DNA of 64,000 bases from Pseudomonas sp. RSB 5.4. GTDB lineage: Bacteria; Pseudomonadota; Gammaproteobacteria; Pseudomonadales; Pseudomonadaceae. The stretch spans positions 5,642,501 through 5,706,500 of the forward strand of contig NZ_CP146986.1 of NCBI RefSeq assembly GCF_037126175.1, written 5' to 3'. Position 1 is the first letter of the stretch. Each line of letters begins with the position of its first letter. Positions 1 to 7,875 of this stretch are shown one piece after another. The position numbers were made by a program, and so were the translations under genes. The notes under the pieces were generated by a model that saw only the letters and a program-made list of their open reading frames with translations, had not been told where the DNA came from and did no database searches.

Positions 1-154
1 TAGCGCCCAGATCCTGCAAGGTTTGCACGCCGGGACGTTCGCTGCGGTAGGTAAAGATGACCCGATGGCCGTCCTCAAGCAAACGCTGCGCGCAGTGCAG
101 ACCGACACGCTGGCCGGCACCGGTGATGAGGATCGGGGCGGAAGAAGTGGTCAT
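1..154 (-). CDS. folM: Dihydromonapterin reductase FolM, N-terminal part
   Basis: Only the first 51 codons are inside the window; the gene runs off the left edge. The start is the ATG at 154. The product begins MTTSSAPILITGAGQRVGLH and continues to YRSERPGVQTLQDLGA. The TGAGQRVG glycine motif near residues 11-18 is the SDR NADPH-binding loop in the variant form seen in FolM/pteridine reductases. FolM reduces dihydromonapterin to the tetrahydro form, a cofactor for phenylalanine hydroxylase in pseudomonads. The downstream gene order resembles the P. aeruginosa folM neighbourhood, which supports the name. The catalytic Tyr-x-x-x-Lys lies outside the window, so the call rests on the N-terminus and context. 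Confidence 0.75.
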   Translation of the reverse strand, partial: MTTSSAPILITGAGQRVGLHCAQRLLEDGHRVIFTYRSERPGVQTLQDLGA

Positions 155-236
155 GAACGGCTCGCGTCGCGGTGGGAGTAAAAACTATAACAGTGACGCG
201 GGGTGCCCACCTATCGCAAGACGGGTGCTGTGCTTT

Positions 237-326
237 TGTGGGAGCCGGGCTTGCTCGCGAAGGCGGTGTGCCAGGCACGGATGCATCAACTGGCACGACG
301 CTTTCGCGAGCAAGCCCGCTCCCACA
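237..326. repeat. REPIN, family A (two inverted REPs)
   Basis: Two inverted copies of the TGTGGGAGC-GGGCTTGCTCGCGAA palindrome (left copy 237-262, right copy 302-326) flank a spacer that is itself partly self-complementary. It lies between the folM start and the end of the ABM-domain gene. The left copy has a CCGGGC variant. The same unit recurs about ten times in the window. Confidence 0.9.
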
Positions 327-333
327 TGGGCGC

Positions 334-903
334 TCAGCGGTTTTGAGACACTGGTTCAACAGGCAGTCGAGGTGCTGGAACACTGTTCAGCCAGTTCGCC
401 AGCAACCGCGTCGACAACGGAATAAAGAAATACACCATCAACGGCGTCAGGCACGCCGTGCTGATCAACACCCGCGGCAGCAGGCTCATCTCGCCGAGCA
501 ATGGCCCGAGGACAAAGTTGAACAGCAGCGACACCGGGAAGAACGCCAGCCAGATCGCCACGGCCTGTTTCCAGCGCGGTGGCCGTTGACCGGCCGCGCC
601 GAACCAGCCTTCGATGCCGCTGACGCGGTGCTCTTTGGGGTGTGCAAACAGATCGCTGCCACGGGCCAGCCACGCGGTACGCGAGGCCGAGTGCTCCCAG
701 GCGTGCAGGGTCTGCTCGTCGACGAAGCGGAAAATGATCTGGAATTCGTTGTCACCGGGTGGCGGAGCGAGCACGCCGGAACCCAGGTAACCGGGAAAGT
801 CTGTGGCCAGTTGTTCGCCTTCGCGCAGCCAGGCCATCAGGTCCTGATAGCGGCCGTCGGCGACGCGACGCGCAACCATCAGCGTGACGGGGGAAGTAGA
901 CAT
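334..903 (-). CDS. Antibiotic biosynthesis monooxygenase-domain membrane protein
   Basis: A 189-residue protein. The ATG at 903 was chosen because GGAG lies 8 bases upstream; the frame stays open further upstream without a comparable ribosome site. Residues 1-95 (MSTSPVTLMVARRVADGRYQ onward) resemble a ferredoxin-like ABM domain, and residues 115-165 hold about two hydrophobic segments (AVAIWLAFFPVSLLFNFVLG and RVLISTACLTPLMVYFFIPL). ABM domain plus C-terminal membrane segments is a recurrent bacterial architecture of unknown substrate. It follows folM on the minus strand across a REPIN and is divergent from the MerR gene. Function is not inferred beyond the domain. Confidence 0.8.
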   Translation of the reverse strand: MSTSPVTLMVARRVADGRYQDLMAWLREGEQLATDFPGYLGSGVLAPPPGDNEFQIIFRFVDEQTLHAWEHSASRTAWLARGSDLFAHPKEHRVSGIEGWFGAAGQRPPRWKQAVAIWLAFFPVSLLFNFVLGPLLGEMSLLPRVLISTACLTPLMVYFFIPLSTRLLANWLNSVPAPRLPVEPVSQNR

Positions 904-1113
904 TATGTATCTCCGTATTCCGAGTGCGTCGCTCCGGGTAGGAACTTCGCAATACGCAGGCGGGGGTAGGAGCCTGCGCTTTTCAACAAGCAAGGATTAT
1001 TCCTGATTTTCGTGATTAAACCAGAGACGTTCGTCGCAGATCATTGCTTGAACGCTGATGGGGCATCGGATATAGAATGGGATCCAAGAACCATCAAGGA
1101 CATTGATCGGACA

Positions 1114-2073
1114 ATGCCTGTCAAAACGGACATTCACCCTGCCTCGCAGGCCTCTGTCACGCTCGAGCGTGAAGAGCTGTTTCCCATTCGTGAGGTTTCG
1201 CGGCTGACGGGCGTGAATCCCGTCACGCTACGTGCATGGGAGCGTCGCTACGGGTTGATTCAACCAACGCGCACCGAAAGCGGGCATCGTCTGTATTCGA
1301 TGACCGAAATCGAGCGTGTGCGCAGCATTGTCGACTGGATTGATCGCGGCGTGGCCGTGAGCAAGGTCGGCAAGATCCTCGCCAGGACCGAGCCGTTGAA
1401 AGCCTTGGCCCATATCATTTCCGATGATCTGGTACAGGCTGATTACGCGCAGTGGCAGCAGCAGGTGCAACTCGCCGTCAGTTCATTTGACGACCGGGCG
1501 CTGGATCAGGTCTACAACCAGATCTTCTCGTCCTACGCGTTGCCGGTGGTGTTTCACGACATCCTCATGCCTTTGTGGCTGCAGATGCTGCAGCGCCAGG
1601 ACGCCTTCGGCCAGACCAGCGAGTGGCTGTTTTTCGATGGCTTTCTGCGTGCGCGGGTCTTGCAGCGCATCGTCGTGCTGCGCGGCACGCAGCCGCGCAA
1701 GGTGGTCGTCAGCGCGCTGGCCGGTCAGTGCCGGGAGCTCGAGTTGCTGGTCGCCGCGTTGTTTCTCAGCGGCAATGACGCCGGGGTGCGGGTGCTGACC
1801 ACCGGTCAGCCATTCGATGAGTTGGCGCTGGTGTGCGAGCGGATCAAGCCGCAGGCGCTGGTGCTGTTTTCCAATCACGCTCCGACAGCCGATTTGCCGC
1901 GACGGTTGAACCGTCTGGCCTTGAGCCTCGATTGTCAGGTGATGCTGGCCGGTGATACCGCGGATCTGGCGCAGGACAGCTTGGCGGGTTCTTCAATTGG
2001 CTGTCTGGGCAACGAAGGGGCGACAATGCGTCAGCGCATGACGCAGTTCCTCGCGGGCAAACTGGATACGTGA
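1114..2073 (+). CDS. MerR-family regulator, MlrA/CarH-like architecture
   Basis: About 319 residues from the ATG at 1114. The start is uncertain: AAGGA lies 13 bases upstream, and a GTG at 1012 in the same frame is possible but not better supported. An N-terminal MerR helix-turn-helix is clear (FPIREVSRLTGVNPVTLRAW then ERRYGL). It is followed by a helical segment and a Rossmann-like C-terminal half similar to the cobalamin-binding module of CarH/LitR light regulators. I do not see the E/DxHxxG cobalamin-ligand motif; the corresponding stretch reads ALAGQCRELELLV. It may therefore be an MlrA-like regulator that does not bind B12. The neighbouring LOV photoreceptor makes a light or stress role conceivable, but that is inference. 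Confidence 0.85.
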   Translation: MPVKTDIHPASQASVTLEREELFPIREVSRLTGVNPVTLRAWERRYGLIQPTRTESGHRLYSMTEIERVRSIVDWIDRGVAVSKVGKILARTEPLKALAHIISDDLVQADYAQWQQQVQLAVSSFDDRALDQVYNQIFSSYALPVVFHDILMPLWLQMLQRQDAFGQTSEWLFFDGFLRARVLQRIVVLRGTQPRKVVVSALAGQCRELELLVAALFLSGNDAGVRVLTTGQPFDELALVCERIKPQALVLFSNHAPTADLPRRLNRLALSLDCQVMLAGDTADLAQDSLAGSSIGCLGNEGATMRQRMTQFLAGKLDT

Positions 2074-2076
2074 ATT

Positions 2077-2682
2077 TCAGGTGTGCAGGGCAGGGTGGGT
2101 CAGGCGATGTTGCTGCAGGATGAACTGGCGCAGGCGTTCGGTTTCGTCGGCATCGGTCTGGCTGAGTTCATAGGCAAAGAAACCCTGTTCGGTCTCTCGC
2201 TCGAAGTTGCCACGCAGGGAGATCCGCTCATACCCTGACGGGCTGAACCACAGGGCGAAATGCCTCGGCGGTTTGGTTTTGTTGCGCATCTCCAGCAGCA
2301 GGCCTTTGTGCGATACCTCGTGAACCCACATCGCCCCCGGCTGGCCCTTGGCGTTTTCCAGTGCCACCGGTTCCTCGAGCGTCAGACGCCATGGCCGGAT
2401 CATCGGGCCGTCTTCGTAAATGCTGGGTACACCGAGACGCAGATGCAGCGCGTGGAATTCGTCCTCCACCAGATGCAGTGGGAAAGTCATCTGCTGGTTT
2501 TCGAAGTTGGCCTGAATGGTAACTTGTTCGTGAGCAGCGAGGCGCGTGAGCAGATCGCGGATTTGCGAACCACCGTTGACCAACAGGCTCGACGTCGCAT
2601 CCCGCACATTAAGCTGCGGGTTATGCTGCATGGTCTGGATGAAATCCAGCTCATCCTGGGTCAGGAGTGCGTCGCGTTGCAT
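2077..2682 (-). CDS. PilZ-like / YcgR-type protein
   Basis: 201 residues. The N-terminal half (about 25-100) resembles the YcgR N-domain. The second half looks like a PilZ beta-barrel, with VHEVSHKGLLLEM as the equivalent of the D/NxSxxG strand (Glu in place of Asp/Asn) and IRPWRL near residue 97 where the RxxxR motif normally sits. Classical PilZ proteins bind cyclic-di-GMP and modulate motility or exopolysaccharide. Both signature motifs are degenerate here, so c-di-GMP binding is unproven. It lies convergent to the MerR gene with a 3-base gap and downstream of the LOV gene on the same strand (55 bases), so the two may be co-transcribed. Confidence 0.6.
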   Translation of the reverse strand: MQRDALLTQDELDFIQTMQHNPQLNVRDATSSLLVNGGSQIRDLLTRLAAHEQVTIQANFENQQMTFPLHLVEDEFHALHLRLGVPSIYEDGPMIRPWRLTLEEPVALENAKGQPGAMWVHEVSHKGLLLEMRNKTKPPRHFALWFSPSGYERISLRGNFERETEQGFFAYELSQTDADETERLRQFILQQHRLTHPALHT

Positions 2683-2737
2683 GGCCTGGCTCGAAAGAAA
2701 TAGTTACAAAGTCATTGGTGATTGTAGTTAATGACAC

Positions 2738-3214
2738 TTAGTTCGCAGTTTTGTTTGCGCCGTTCGTCGCTTTCAAAGCTGCCAGCTCCGCCTGCAGTGC
2801 GGCGACCTCGGCTTCCAGCAGTGCCACACGTTGCTGGGCCTTGACCTGAACGGTCACATCCTTCTGCACGCCGACGAAGTAAGTCATCCCGTCATCCGCG
2901 TTTTTCACCGTCGACAGTGACAGTTCATTCCAGAACGGCGTGCCGTCCTTGCGGTAGTTGCGCAGTGTTTCCCGACACGATCCACCGTTGCGCAGCACCT
3001 CGCGAATCCGCGCCAGGCTCGCCTGATCGCGGTCTCCGGCCTGCAGAAAACGGCAGTCCTGATAGAGAATTTCTTCGCTGGTGTAGCCGGTCAGGCGTTC
3101 GAAGGCCGGATTTACATAGATCAGGATGTTGTCCTGCTCGCCTTCTTTCTCTGCCACCACAATTCCATCGTTCGACGCGTTGATCACCATTTGCAGCAGA
3201 CTGGCATTGATCAT
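2738..3214 (-). CDS. Short LOV blue-light photoreceptor
   Basis: 158 residues forming one PAS/LOV core (about 10-125) plus a C-terminal coiled coil rich in Ala/Leu/Glu (about 128-150). The motif LYQDCRFLQAGDRDQ carries the photoactive cysteine at residue 54, followed by the Arg and Gln residues that contact FMN phosphate and ring. Later pieces NYRKDGTPFWNELSL and YFVGVQKDVT also match the LOV fold. This closely resembles the short LOV proteins PpSB1/PpSB2 of P. putida as I remember them (MINA...LLQ start, YQDCRFLQ, QKDV end). There is no output domain, so signalling must run through dimer helices or partners. It is divergent from the flavodoxin gene. Confidence 0.88.
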   Translation of the reverse strand: MINASLLQMVINASNDGIVVAEKEGEQDNILIYVNPAFERLTGYTSEEILYQDCRFLQAGDRDQASLARIREVLRNGGSCRETLRNYRKDGTPFWNELSLSTVKNADDGMTYFVGVQKDVTVQVKAQQRVALLEAEVAALQAELAALKATNGANKTAN

Positions 3215-3367
3215 CTGTGAATCCTTTCAGCATTGTCGATGGCTCGCATTCTAGAAGATCAACCGGCGCTGTCTATAGGCCATCAGTATCCGTTGAGAGC
3301 CAATCGCAACTTCATCCTTCGGGCTGGTACTATCGCGGCTCTTTTTTTTCGTTTCAGGATCCGTTTG

Positions 3368-3823
3368 ATGAAAGTCGCCATTCTCTCCGGTTCGGTCTAC
3401 GGCACTGCCGAAGAAGTCGCTCGCCATGCCCAGAACCTGTTGAAAGCCGCCGGTTTTGAAACCTTCTATAACCCACGTGCCAGCCTGGCGGATCTGCTGT
3501 CTTTCGGCCCTGAAGCGCTGCTTGCCGTGACCTCGACTACCGGCATGGGCGAGTTGCCGGATAACCTCATGCCGCTGTATTCGACGATTCGCGATCAGTT
3601 GCCGATGGCCTGGCGAGGTTTGCCCGGCGCGGTGATCGGTTTGGGCGATGCCAGTTACGGCGATACGTTCTGCGGCGGCGGCGAACTGATGCGCGAGTTG
3701 TTCGCCGAGCTGGGCGTGCGCGAAGTGCAGGACATGCTGCGTCTGGACGCCAGCGAAAGCGTGACCCCGGAAGCCGATGCCGAGCCATGGCTGGCGCAAC
3801 TGATTGCCACGCTCAAGGGCTGA
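3368..3823 (+). CDS. Flavodoxin (MioC/YqcA type)
   Basis: 151 residues from the ATG at 3368, preceded by AGGA. The FMN phosphate loop GSVYGTAEEVA is at residues 8-18, followed by STTGMGELPDN (56-66) and GLGDASYGDTFCGGG (96-110), the two FMN ring-contact loops of flavodoxins. It is a single-domain electron carrier, shorter than the nif/IsiB-type flavodoxins. It sits between the LOV photoreceptor and a LysR gene and overlaps the 3' end of the LysR gene by 11 bases in convergent orientation. A flavodoxin at this place matches the P. aeruginosa locus I recall. The physiological partner is not identifiable here. Confidence 0.88.
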   Translation: MKVAILSGSVYGTAEEVARHAQNLLKAAGFETFYNPRASLADLLSFGPEALLAVTSTTGMGELPDNLMPLYSTIRDQLPMAWRGLPGAVIGLGDASYGDTFCGGGELMRELFAELGVREVQDMLRLDASESVTPEADAEPWLAQLIATLKG

Positions 3824-4700
3824 TCGCGCGTTCGCGCAGCAAGGCCAGCCAGGCCTGGGCGGCTTTCGACAGATAGGCGCCCTGACGCCAGATGAACGCG
3901 ATGTCCCAGCGCAGATAATCCGGCGCGCGCAACGTCAGGCGCACCACGCCCGGACGCTCCAGTGCCCGGGCGACCACGCTGGGCAGCAGCACCACGCCTT
4001 GCCCAGCGGCGACCAGTGCCACGAGAAAGTCCGCCTGGCCGCTGCGCCCACCCTCTTTAGGGGTGAAACCCATTTGCTGGCAGGCCTGCAATAACCGGTC
4101 ATTGAGTACGAAACTGCGCTGGTACAGCAGGAACGGCGTGTCGGCCAACTCCTCAAGAGCAATCTCGCCGCGTGCCGCCAACGGATGATCCACCGGCAGT
4201 AACGCATCGAGTTTCTCGTCGCAGAACGGCTGAAAATCGAACTGCGGATCTTTCGGCAACAGGCTGCCGCCCAACTCCAGTTCGCCACTGAGTACCGCCT
4301 GCTCGACGTTGCGACTGCCACCCTCAAGTAATTGAATGCTGATATTCGGATAGCGCCGCCGATACTCGGCGAACAGTCCGGCGAATAACGCATCACTGCC
4401 CAGCAGCGGCAGACCGAGGCGCAATTCGCCGCGCGCCAGTTGGCTCAGATCATCCAGCTCACTCAGCAACTCATTGCGCAAACGCAACATGCCTTCGGCC
4501 CGCTGCAGCACCACGCTGCCCGCGGCGGTCAGGCGCAGTTGCGAGCCGAGCCGTTCGAGCAACGGCGTGCCGAGGCTCTGCTCCAGTTGTGCGACTTGCT
4601 TGCTCACCGCCGACTGGCTGATGTGCAGGGTTCTCGCCGCTTGGGTGAAGCCACCTTGATGCATGACTTCGACAAAACTGCGCAGCTGTTTGAATTCCAT
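3813..4700 (-). CDS. LysR-family regulator of the divergent lrgAB genes (CidR/YwbI-like)
   Basis: 295 residues with a standard LysR winged helix at the N-terminus (EFKQLRSFVEVMHQGGFTQA then ARTLHISQSAVSKQVAQLEQ) and a periplasmic-binding-like effector domain from about 90. It is transcribed away from lrgA across a 94-base gap, the classic arrangement of LysR regulator and target. The sequence TCCATTTTGGAATA in the gap is a short palindromic candidate operator. CidR homologues respond to acetate or pyruvate overflow and control holin-like cidAB/lrgAB genes; that is family knowledge, and the effector here is unknown. Confidence 0.85.
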   Translation of the reverse strand: MEFKQLRSFVEVMHQGGFTQAARTLHISQSAVSKQVAQLEQSLGTPLLERLGSQLRLTAAGSVVLQRAEGMLRLRNELLSELDDLSQLARGELRLGLPLLGSDALFAGLFAEYRRRYPNISIQLLEGGSRNVEQAVLSGELELGGSLLPKDPQFDFQPFCDEKLDALLPVDHPLAARGEIALEELADTPFLLYQRSFVLNDRLLQACQQMGFTPKEGGRSGQADFLVALVAAGQGVVLLPSVVARALERPGVVRLTLRAPDYLRWDIAFIWRQGAYLSKAAQAWLALLRERAISP

Positions 4701-4794
4701 GATCCGATTCCATTTTGGAATAGTGCTGAGTCTAACAATTCGCTTCTGGGATGACAGGCCGTTTCGTAAAATAAGCCCCTGTCAGGAGCCCATC

Positions 4795-5181
4795 ATGAAC
4801 GCCGCATCCCTCAAGTATCTTTCCCGTCTATTCGCCGAGCTGGCCGTGTTGCTCGGTCTCTACCTGCTCGGCTGCCAGATCGCCGCGTGGCTGGCCTGGC
4901 CGATTCCCGGCGGAGTCATCGGCATGGCCTTGTTGCTGCTGGCGTTCGCGTTCGGCTGGGTCAAACCGGCGGCGCTGCAACTGGGGGCCGGATTGCTGAT
5001 GGCCGAGATGCTGCTGTTCTTTATTCCAGCGCTGATGAGCCTGCTCGACTACGGCGCGCTGTTACGCAATGACGGCTGGCGGATTCTGCTGGTGATCGGC
5101 GCCAGTACCCTGATGGTGATGCTGGTGACCGCGTTCACCGTAGAGCTGGCCGTGCGTCTGAGGCGGTCCCATGAAGCTTGA
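4795..5181 (+). CDS. lrgA: CidA/LrgA family holin-like membrane protein
   Basis: 128 residues from the ATG at 4795, which has CAGGAG upstream. Four hydrophobic segments can be seen, with the family hallmark PIPGGVIGMALLLLAF near residues 38-53. CidA/LrgA proteins are small holin-like inner-membrane proteins linked to murein hydrolase export, cell lysis and pyruvate or acetate overflow. It overlaps lrgB by 11 bases, which indicates an operon with translational coupling, and it is divergent from the LysR gene. The symbol could equally be cidA. Confidence 0.9.
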   Translation: MNAASLKYLSRLFAELAVLLGLYLLGCQIAAWLAWPIPGGVIGMALLLLAFAFGWVKPAALQLGAGLLMAEMLLFFIPALMSLLDYGALLRNDGWRILLVIGASTLMVMLVTAFTVELAVRLRRSHEA

Positions 5182-5857
5182 ATGGATGCCGATGTTCTGG
5201 CTCGCCTTTACCCTGTTGGCGTACCTGTTCAGTCGCTGGATTTACCGGCGCACCGGGCGCTATCTGCTGTCGCCGCTGATTCTGGTGCCGGCACTGCTGC
5301 TGGCGCTCGCCGTGCCGCTGCACACCGCGTATGCCGAATATTCGAGCAACACCCATTGGTTGATGCTGGTGCTCGGGCCGGTGACGGTCGCCTTCGCCGT
5401 GCCGATCTGGCAACAGCGGCGCTTGTTGGTACGGCACTGGTCAGCGCTGTTGCTGGGTATGCTCGCCGGCAGCGCGGCGTCGATCGCCACCTCGTTCGGA
5501 CTGGCCAGGGCGCTGGCGCTGGACACCTCAGTCACGATGTCGCTGGTGCCGCGCTCGATCACCACGCCATTCGCCATGCCGCTGGCGCAGGATCTCGGTG
5601 GCGTGCCGGAACTGACTGCCGTGTTCGTGATGTTTACCGGCGTGTTCGGCGCGATGCTCGGCGGCGTATTGCTCAAGTGGCTGCCGCTACGCAGTGCCTT
5701 GGCGCGTGGTGCGTTGTTTGGGGTTGGCGCGCATGGCGCGGGCGTCAGTCGGGCGCATGAAGTGGGCGGTGAGGAAGGCTCGGTGGCGGGGCTGGTGATG
5801 GTGCTGACCGGGCTGCTCAATCTGTTCGCCGCGCCTTTGTTGGCGTCGTTGCTTTGA
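5171..5857 (+). CDS. lrgB: CidB/LrgB family membrane protein
   Basis: 228 residues, polytopic, with six or seven hydrophobic segments. The conserved LrgB stretches are LVPRSITTPFAMPLAQDLGG (near 126-145) and FGVGAHGAGVSRAHEVGGEE (near 183-202). LrgB proteins pair with LrgA/CidA; recent family work links them to pyruvate or murein-related transport. The gene starts inside the end of lrgA and is followed by a hairpin (5874-5918) that may end the transcript. Confidence 0.92.
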   Translation: MKLEWMPMFWLAFTLLAYLFSRWIYRRTGRYLLSPLILVPALLLALAVPLHTAYAEYSSNTHWLMLVLGPVTVAFAVPIWQQRRLLVRHWSALLLGMLAGSAASIATSFGLARALALDTSVTMSLVPRSITTPFAMPLAQDLGGVPELTAVFVMFTGVFGAMLGGVLLKWLPLRSALARGALFGVGAHGAGVSRAHEVGGEEGSVAGLVMVLTGLLNLFAAPLLASLL

Positions 5858-5873
5858 CATGGATCCAAGCTGT

Positions 5874-5918
5874 TTGCATTGCTGACCCGCTCAGTCATCA
5901 AGCTGGCTGGCAATGCAA
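5874..5918 (+). other. Inverted repeat after lrgB
   Basis: TTGCATTGC (5874-5882) and GCAATGCAA (5910-5918) form perfect 9-base arms around a loop that can pair further. No T-run follows, so this is not a canonical intrinsic terminator. It could act as an mRNA 3'-end stabiliser or a protein site. Confidence 0.4.
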
Positions 5919-5988
5919 CTACGTGAATTGTGGGAGCTGACTAGACTGCTGACACGTGCAAAACAATAAGAACGCAGAGGTGCATACA

Positions 5989-6771
5989 GTGAGCGTAGCC
6001 CCCGTCCAATCGCCCCTTGATGTCAAAGACCAGGTCAGTGCCGCGGAATGGCAGACCCGGGTCGATCTGGCCGCCTGCTATCGACTGGTGGCGCTGCATG
6101 GCTGGGATGACCTGATCTTCACCCACATTTCCGCCAAGGTTCCGGGCACCGAAGACTTCCTGATCAACCCGTTCGGGTTGATGTTCCATGAGATCACCGC
6201 CTCGAGCCTGGTCAAAGTCGATCAGGCCGGCAACAAGCTCATGGACAGTCCCTACGAAATCAATCCCGCCGGTTACACCATCCACAGCGCCGTGCACGAG
6301 GTACGGCACGATGTGGTTTGTGTGCTGCATACCCACACCGCGTCCGGTGTAGCCGTTTCCGCGCAAAGACAGGGTGTGTTGCCGATCAGCCAGCAGTCGC
6401 TGTTCGTGCTGTCCAGCCTGGCCTATCACGCCTACGAAGGCGTGGCGCTGAATCACGAAGAGAAGGCGCGCTTGCAGGCCGACCTGGGCGATAACAATTT
6501 CCTGATGCTGCACAACCACGGTCTGTTGACCTGTGGCGGCACCATCGCCGACACCTTTCTGATGATGTTCACCTTCCAGCGCGCCTGTGACATTCAGGTC
6601 ATGGCGCAAACCGGCGGTGCTGAACTGATCGCCATCGAACCGCAAATCCTCGCGGGCGCCAAGGCGATGATCGCCGGCGTGACCAAAAGTGCTCAAGGCA
6701 TGGGCGGCGCGCTGGCTTGGCCGGCACTGCTGCGCAAACTCGATAAACAAGACCCCGGATATAAACTCTAA
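5989..6771 (+). CDS. Class II aldolase/adducin domain protein
   Basis: 260 residues from the GTG at 5989, chosen because AGAGG lies 9 bases upstream; a GTG at 5956 in frame has no such site. The fold residues of class II aldolases are present: the metal-binding HTHTASGVAVSA (two His) and LHNHGLLTCGG (third His), with THISAKVPG and NPFGLMFHEI as substrate-loop segments. Members act as fuculose-phosphate-type aldolases or decarboxylases, but adducin-like homologues in lipid-related clusters have no known substrate. The stop codon overlaps the ATG of the next hydrolase gene by one base, so these are one transcription unit. Confidence 0.87.
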   Translation: MSVAPVQSPLDVKDQVSAAEWQTRVDLAACYRLVALHGWDDLIFTHISAKVPGTEDFLINPFGLMFHEITASSLVKVDQAGNKLMDSPYEINPAGYTIHSAVHEVRHDVVCVLHTHTASGVAVSAQRQGVLPISQQSLFVLSSLAYHAYEGVALNHEEKARLQADLGDNNFLMLHNHGLLTCGGTIADTFLMMFTFQRACDIQVMAQTGGAELIAIEPQILAGAKAMIAGVTKSAQGMGGALAWPALLRKLDKQDPGYKL

Positions 6772-7673
6772 TGCCTCTTGCCGAGATTCCTCTGTGTGTC
6801 TGGCGCAAACGCAGCCGGACGTTTGTCTTTCGCGGCCAGTCGATCCGTTACTGGACGGCGGGGCAGGGTGAACCGCTGCTGCTGATCCATGGTTTCCCGA
6901 CGGCCAGTTGGGACTGGCACTACCTGTGGCAGCCGCTGGCCCAGCGTTACCGAGTGATCGCCTGCGACATGCTCGGTTTCGGTGATTCGGCCAAACCGCT
7001 GAATCACAGCTACAGCCTGCTGGAACAGGCCGACCTGCAGCAGGCGCTGTTGGCGCATCTTCAGGTCGAGCAACCGGTGCACCTGCTGGCCCACGATTAT
7101 GGCGACAGCGTTGCCCAGGAACTGCTCGCCCGGCATCACGAAAATCGTATCGAGGTCGCCAGTTGTGTCTTTCTCAATGGCGGCCTGTTCCCGGAAACCC
7201 ATAGACCGGTGTTGATGCAAAAGCTGCTGCTCAGTCCGCTGGGCTGGATGATCGGGCGTGCGTTTACCCGTGATGCATTGGTGAAAAGTTTTCGGCAGAT
7301 TTTCGGCCCGCAGACCCGGCCCAGCGAAAGCGAACTGGATGATTTCTGGAGTCTGATCGAGACCCATCGCGGCCCGCGCATCCTGCACAAATTGATCGGC
7401 TATATCCCGGAGCGTCGGGTGCAACGTGACCGCTGGGTGTCGGCGATGCAACGTGGAGATGTGCCGTTGCGAGTGATCGATGGCGAAGTCGATCCGATCT
7501 CCGGTGCGCACATGGTCGAGCGTTACCGCAAGCTGATTACCGATGCCGACACCGTACTGTTGCCGGGCATCGGCCACTATCCGCAGATCGAAGCGCCGGT
7601 GCAGGTGCTCAAGCATTATCTGGCGTTTCGTGAGCGCCTGGAGTTGCCGCCGCGTAAGGTCGCGTGTTCCTGA
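6771..7673 (+). CDS. Alpha/beta hydrolase (epoxide hydrolase/haloalkane dehalogenase-like)
   Basis: 300 residues. The oxyanion region is LLIHGFPTASWDWHYL (about 34-49). The nucleophile elbow reads LLAHDYGDSVAQE, with an aspartate rather than a serine, as in epoxide hydrolases and haloalkane dehalogenases. A candidate acid is in VDPISGAHM and the catalytic histidine in GIGHYPQIEAP. The start overlaps the aldolase stop (TAATG). A similar hydrolase next to a class II aldolase and an SDR is what I recall from P. aeruginosa; the substrate is unknown. Confidence 0.87.
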   Translation: MPLAEIPLCVWRKRSRTFVFRGQSIRYWTAGQGEPLLLIHGFPTASWDWHYLWQPLAQRYRVIACDMLGFGDSAKPLNHSYSLLEQADLQQALLAHLQVEQPVHLLAHDYGDSVAQELLARHHENRIEVASCVFLNGGLFPETHRPVLMQKLLLSPLGWMIGRAFTRDALVKSFRQIFGPQTRPSESELDDFWSLIETHRGPRILHKLIGYIPERRVQRDRWVSAMQRGDVPLRVIDGEVDPISGAHMVERYRKLITDADTVLLPGIGHYPQIEAPVQVLKHYLAFRERLELPPRKVACS

Positions 7674-7675
7674 AA

Positions 7676-7745
7676 GATCAAGAGATCGCAGCTTACGGCA
7701 GCTCCTGCACCAACCTTCTGTAGGAGCTGCCGCAGGCTGCGATCT
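7676..7745. repeat. REPIN, family C
   Basis: Inverted pair built on AGATCGCAGC (with one degenerate arm) and TAGGAGCTGCCGCAGGCTGC, with a 15-base centre. It stands just after the hydrolase stop, so it may also shape the mRNA 3' end. Two more members are at 19971 and 21642. Confidence 0.85.
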
Positions 7746-7875
7746 ATGGATTTTGCTGTTCATCATCCCCCAGCCTTATCGCCCACCATTCAGCCCCAGC
7801 CCTGTTCGTTGTGACCTAACGCCCCGTGCCTGACACTCGGGATTATTGTCCCTCAGGCCAGCTGGAGTTCCCGCG

